In this document: positions 62,701 to 64,000 of the stretch, one piece after another
Layout: each line of letters opens with the position of its first letter
Position numbering within the stretch: the stretch's first letter is position 1
Assembly (NCBI RefSeq): GCF_009865135.1
Contig: NZ_WWGH01000002.1
Span: 1,984,001-2,048,000 of the forward strand
Direction of reading: 5' to 3'
DNA length: 64,000 nucleotides
Source: Streptomyces sp. SID8374
GTDB taxonomy: Bacteria; Actinomycetota; Actinomycetes; Streptomycetales; Streptomycetaceae
Notes under the pieces: generated by a model
Seen by the model: the letters and a program-made list of their open reading frames with translations, nothing else
Databases searched by the model: none
Told to the model about the DNA's origin: nothing
Translations under genes and position numbers: made by a program

Positions 62701-64000
62701 GGCAGGCGGGCGCGGACGGCGTCGGGGAGCGTCACGGGGATCCAGTCGCCGGACATCATGCCGAGCCGGATCCCGGTGAACTCGCGCCCCTCGCCGCGCA
62801 GATACTCCTCCAGCAGCATCATCTGGGCGGGCACCGTGTTCAGCACGGTCACCCCGTGCCCGGCGATCAGCTCACCCCAGTGCGAGGGGTCGGTACGGCG
62901 CTCCGGGGCGGGGAGCACCAGGGTGCCGCCCCGGCCGAGAACGCCGAAGATGTCGAAGACCGAGAGGTCGAAGCCGAGGCTGGAGAGCCCCAGCGCGACA
63001 TCGTCCTCGCCGATCCCGAAGCGGCGGCAGACGTCGTCGAGGGTGTTCACCGCCGCCCGGTGGCTGATCTCCACCCCCTTCGGCTCGCCGGTGGAGCCCG
63101 AGGTGAAGATGACGTACGCCGAGTCCCCGGGGGCGACCCGCACCGCCTCGGGCCCGGTGGCGGGCGTCCCGGGCAGCCGGTCCACATCGATGCGCCCGAC
63201 CCCGGTGGGCAGTTGGGCCCCGACCGTGCTGTGACCGACCACCAGGCCGATCCCGGCGGACTCGATGATCCTGTTGCGCCGGGCATCGGGCTGGGCGGCC
63301 TCGATCGGTACGTAGGTGCCCCCGGCCAGCAGCACCCCGAGCGCCCCGGCGATCTGCTCCCAGCCCTTCTCCAGCACCACCGCGACGCGCTGGTGCGGCT
63401 TGTGGCCGTGCTCGGCGAGCGCCGCGGCCACGGCAGCGGCCCGGCCGGTCAGGGTGGCGTAGTCGACGCTCCCGCCGTGACCGGTCACGGCCGTCGCCTC
63501 CGGGCGGCGGCGCGCCTGGTCCATCAGCGCCTGGTGGAGGAGGGCGTCACCGACCGGGCGGGCGGTGTCGTTGACCGCCGCCCGGCGCCGCGCCTGGTGG
63601 GCGGGGAGCGTCAGCGGGTCGCTGTCCCAGGCGCCGTCCTCGTCGGCGAGCCGGTGCAGCAGGGTGCGGAACGCGGCGAACATGTCGTCCAGCACCGGGG
63701 CGGGCACGGTGTCCTCCCGCACGTCCCAGTTGACGAGCAGGGAGCCCCCGGACTCCATGGCCTGGCAGTCCACCCAGACCTGCGGCGTCTGGCTGATGCC
63801 GTTGCGGATCTCCGACCGCATCAGCCCCTGCGGGGCCAGGCCGTCGGAGAGCCCGATGGCGCTGGTGAACACCACGGGCATCAACGACCCCTGCTGTCCC
63901 CGGCGTCGCGTCAGCTCGCGCAGCACCTCCACCCCCGAGAACAGCCGGTGGTCCAGGTCCTCGAAGAGCTGCTCCCCGGCCTTCCGGGCGCGCCCGGCGA
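59709..64000 (-). CDS. NRPS, ...Cy-A(MT)-PCP-TE, cysteine-type (5' end off window)
   Basis: C-terminal part of a synthetase that starts beyond the right edge; about 1430 residues are visible. It begins in a heterocyclization domain (MPVVFTSAIG, then SQTPQVWVDCQA). The A domain has FTSGSTGEPKG and a pocket read as D-L-F-N-M-S-L-I-W, close to the Cys signature DLYNLSLIW. A methyltransferase is inserted between the A8 and A10 regions (motif I VLEVGAGVGG). A PCP follows (GGDSLL, Ser codon at 60750-60752), then a type I thioesterase (GAHSGG; catalytic His in GDHF). This is the layout of PchF, which cyclises and N-methylates the last Cys of pyochelin. A PchE-like partner is expected further right. 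Confidence 0.95.
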   Translation of the reverse strand, partial: AGRARKAGEQLFEDLDHRLFSGVEVLRELTRRRGQQGSLMPVVFTSAIGLSDGLAPQGLMRSEIRNGISQTPQVWVDCQAMESGGSLLVNWDVREDTVPAPVLDDMFAAFRTLLHRLADEDGAWDSDPLTLPAHQARRRAAVNDTARPVGDALLHQALMDQARRRPEATAVTGHGGSVDYATLTGRAAAVAAALAEHGHKPHQRVAVVLEKGWEQIAGALGVLLAGGTYVPIEAAQPDARRNRIIESAGIGLVVGHSTVGAQLPTGVGRIDVDRLPGTPATGPEAVRVAPGDSAYVIFTSGSTGEPKGVEISHRAAVNTLDDVCRRFGIGEDDVALGLSSLGFDLSVFDIFGVLGRGGTLVLPAPERRTDPSHWGELIAGHGVTVLNTVPAQMMLLEEYLRGEGREFTGIRLGMMSGDWIPVTLPDAVRARLPRVELFSLGGATEAAIWSIVHPIGEVDPEAPSIPYGTPLENQRFHVLDASLRPSPDLVVGDLYIAGTGLAEGYLGDPAKTAASFLELPDGERVYRTGDLARYLPDGALEFIGRDDRQVKIRGHRIELAEVESALAADPQVDAVAVATQGERNDRRLVAFVSPAQADPADHAVDATLRPEVLASADEIRAGVDVAKVVEFAAVLDDAALRRMVDVLRREGVWPDAAARHTTSEVMRLARVAPKHERLVRRWLAACVENGYLDKGEDGTFGCLRLVTPEDVEEAWAEVDRLLPEANDRPELVDYFKLAAAHLAELMRDERDPLRMLFPEGDLSIHEAAYMEGFLSRYLNRLATGTVLGVARRNTTGRPLRVLEVGAGVGGTSVDTIPALDGENVRYTFSDVSQFFLNKAGERFADHPWVDYALFDFNEPFREQGVRPNSVDVILCGNVMHYAKDARAVLRRMREALVPGGWLVFIETTRDNYQILTSMEFLFDATAGDFQDVRHGKDQTFIGRHQWYGLLAEAGADLELCVPAPEDELARIGMHVFAARFKTDREPVDTEVLTRRLAERLPAEMIPSRFEVLDAVPLTANGKVDRATLADWAEQHRNAGAVVSQDGPHEAGELELGVAGVYAEVLRETEVPLETNFYALGGDSLLAAQLVTALREQVPAAAEVFFDELLRELLGGASVRELSAFLQQGQAGTEEGGEDDELALAGAADALGNPVHVLVGDGLGEDAGRLAAGLGERDPVAVVPPVRVADGQSLEDLAQEIVTKVRALSPGPFHLIGAHSGGVLALAVAQQLVELGAPVCGLTLLSSYPLPATVRDDLLEEALLCLDRGLDPAALDYPDIAALGRALAVLAPAGDIAPGALAALADRDEPELRAVGEVAAAAAATPREERHTRIAGALGRTADEIAGRLVRGRALAALVAAHDPGIYTGEARLLVHAEESPIWPAMAADMTGLWESVCVGGLRRETVPGDHFTCRGLVAPGAIDLPEEDA

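Noticed and set aside
1..64000. tRNA, rRNA, CRISPR arrays, riboswitches, complete insertion sequences
   Set aside because: None recognised on reading the window; only the short non-coding palindromic element at 29910-30087 suggests mobility. Rare TTA codons were not systematically counted.

Overview
The window is high-GC actinobacterial DNA, almost certainly a Streptomyces chromosome. GC is very high in the third codon position, and the gene set fits: an ergothioneine operon, a SARP regulator, ornithine-lipid genes, PF04672-type methyltransferases and NRPS genes. Two secondary-metabolite loci flank about 21 kb of mostly general-purpose genes. No rRNA, tRNA or CRISPR array was seen.

Region A (1-17.0 kb) is a non-ribosomal peptide locus that continues past the left edge. 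A SyrP/TauD-type dioxygenase and two NRPS genes (C-A-PCP-C-A-PCP, then C-A-PCP...) read leftwards. An MFS exporter and a pathway-embedded panD read rightwards. Two atypical LuxR/response-regulator genes and an mbtH-sbnA-sbnB operon read leftwards. The SbnA/SbnB pair implies local supply of L-2,3-diaminopropionate (Dap), and PanD implies beta-alanine. My pocket readings are an unassigned residue (DAWQSATIDK), a cationic residue, plausibly Dap (DVEENSCVTK), and Ser (DVWHVSLVDK). I did not match the product to a known compound.

Region B (17.3-38.2 kb) holds a HAD phosphatase, dodecin, a DasA-like sugar-binding lipoprotein behind a DasR-type site, an OlsB/OlsA pair, egtABCD, a lone PemK/MazF-like protein, a LacI regulator, a thioredoxin facing a disulfide reductase, a MITE-like palindrome, a TetR/MFS pair with twin operators, a DUF protein, a PF04672 methyltransferase, a SpoIIE-type phosphatase and a FUSC-family membrane protein.

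Region C (38.6-64 kb) is a thiazoline/thiazolidine locus that continues past the right edge. A SARP-NB-ARC activator, two paralogous P450s, a PPTase, an aryl-AMP ligase, a FAAL with its ACP, a DrrAB-like ABC exporter, flavoenzymes, a hydrolase and methyltransferases surround a five-gene operon. That operon encodes NRPS (Cy-A-MT-PCP-TE, Cys-type pocket), a saccharopine-dehydrogenase-like protein, a PchG-type thiazolinyl imine reductase, a type II thioesterase and a cation-dependent O-methyltransferase. The logic is that of pyochelin/thiazostatin: aryl acid, Cys cyclisation, reduction and N-methylation. However, the ligase pocket is neither the salicylate nor the DHB type, no salicylate synthase is visible, and the FAAL-ACP pair is unexpected, so the product may be a new member of the class.

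Tail-to-tail gene pairs in regions A and C are closed by long, near-perfect bidirectional hairpins or overlap at their 3' ends.
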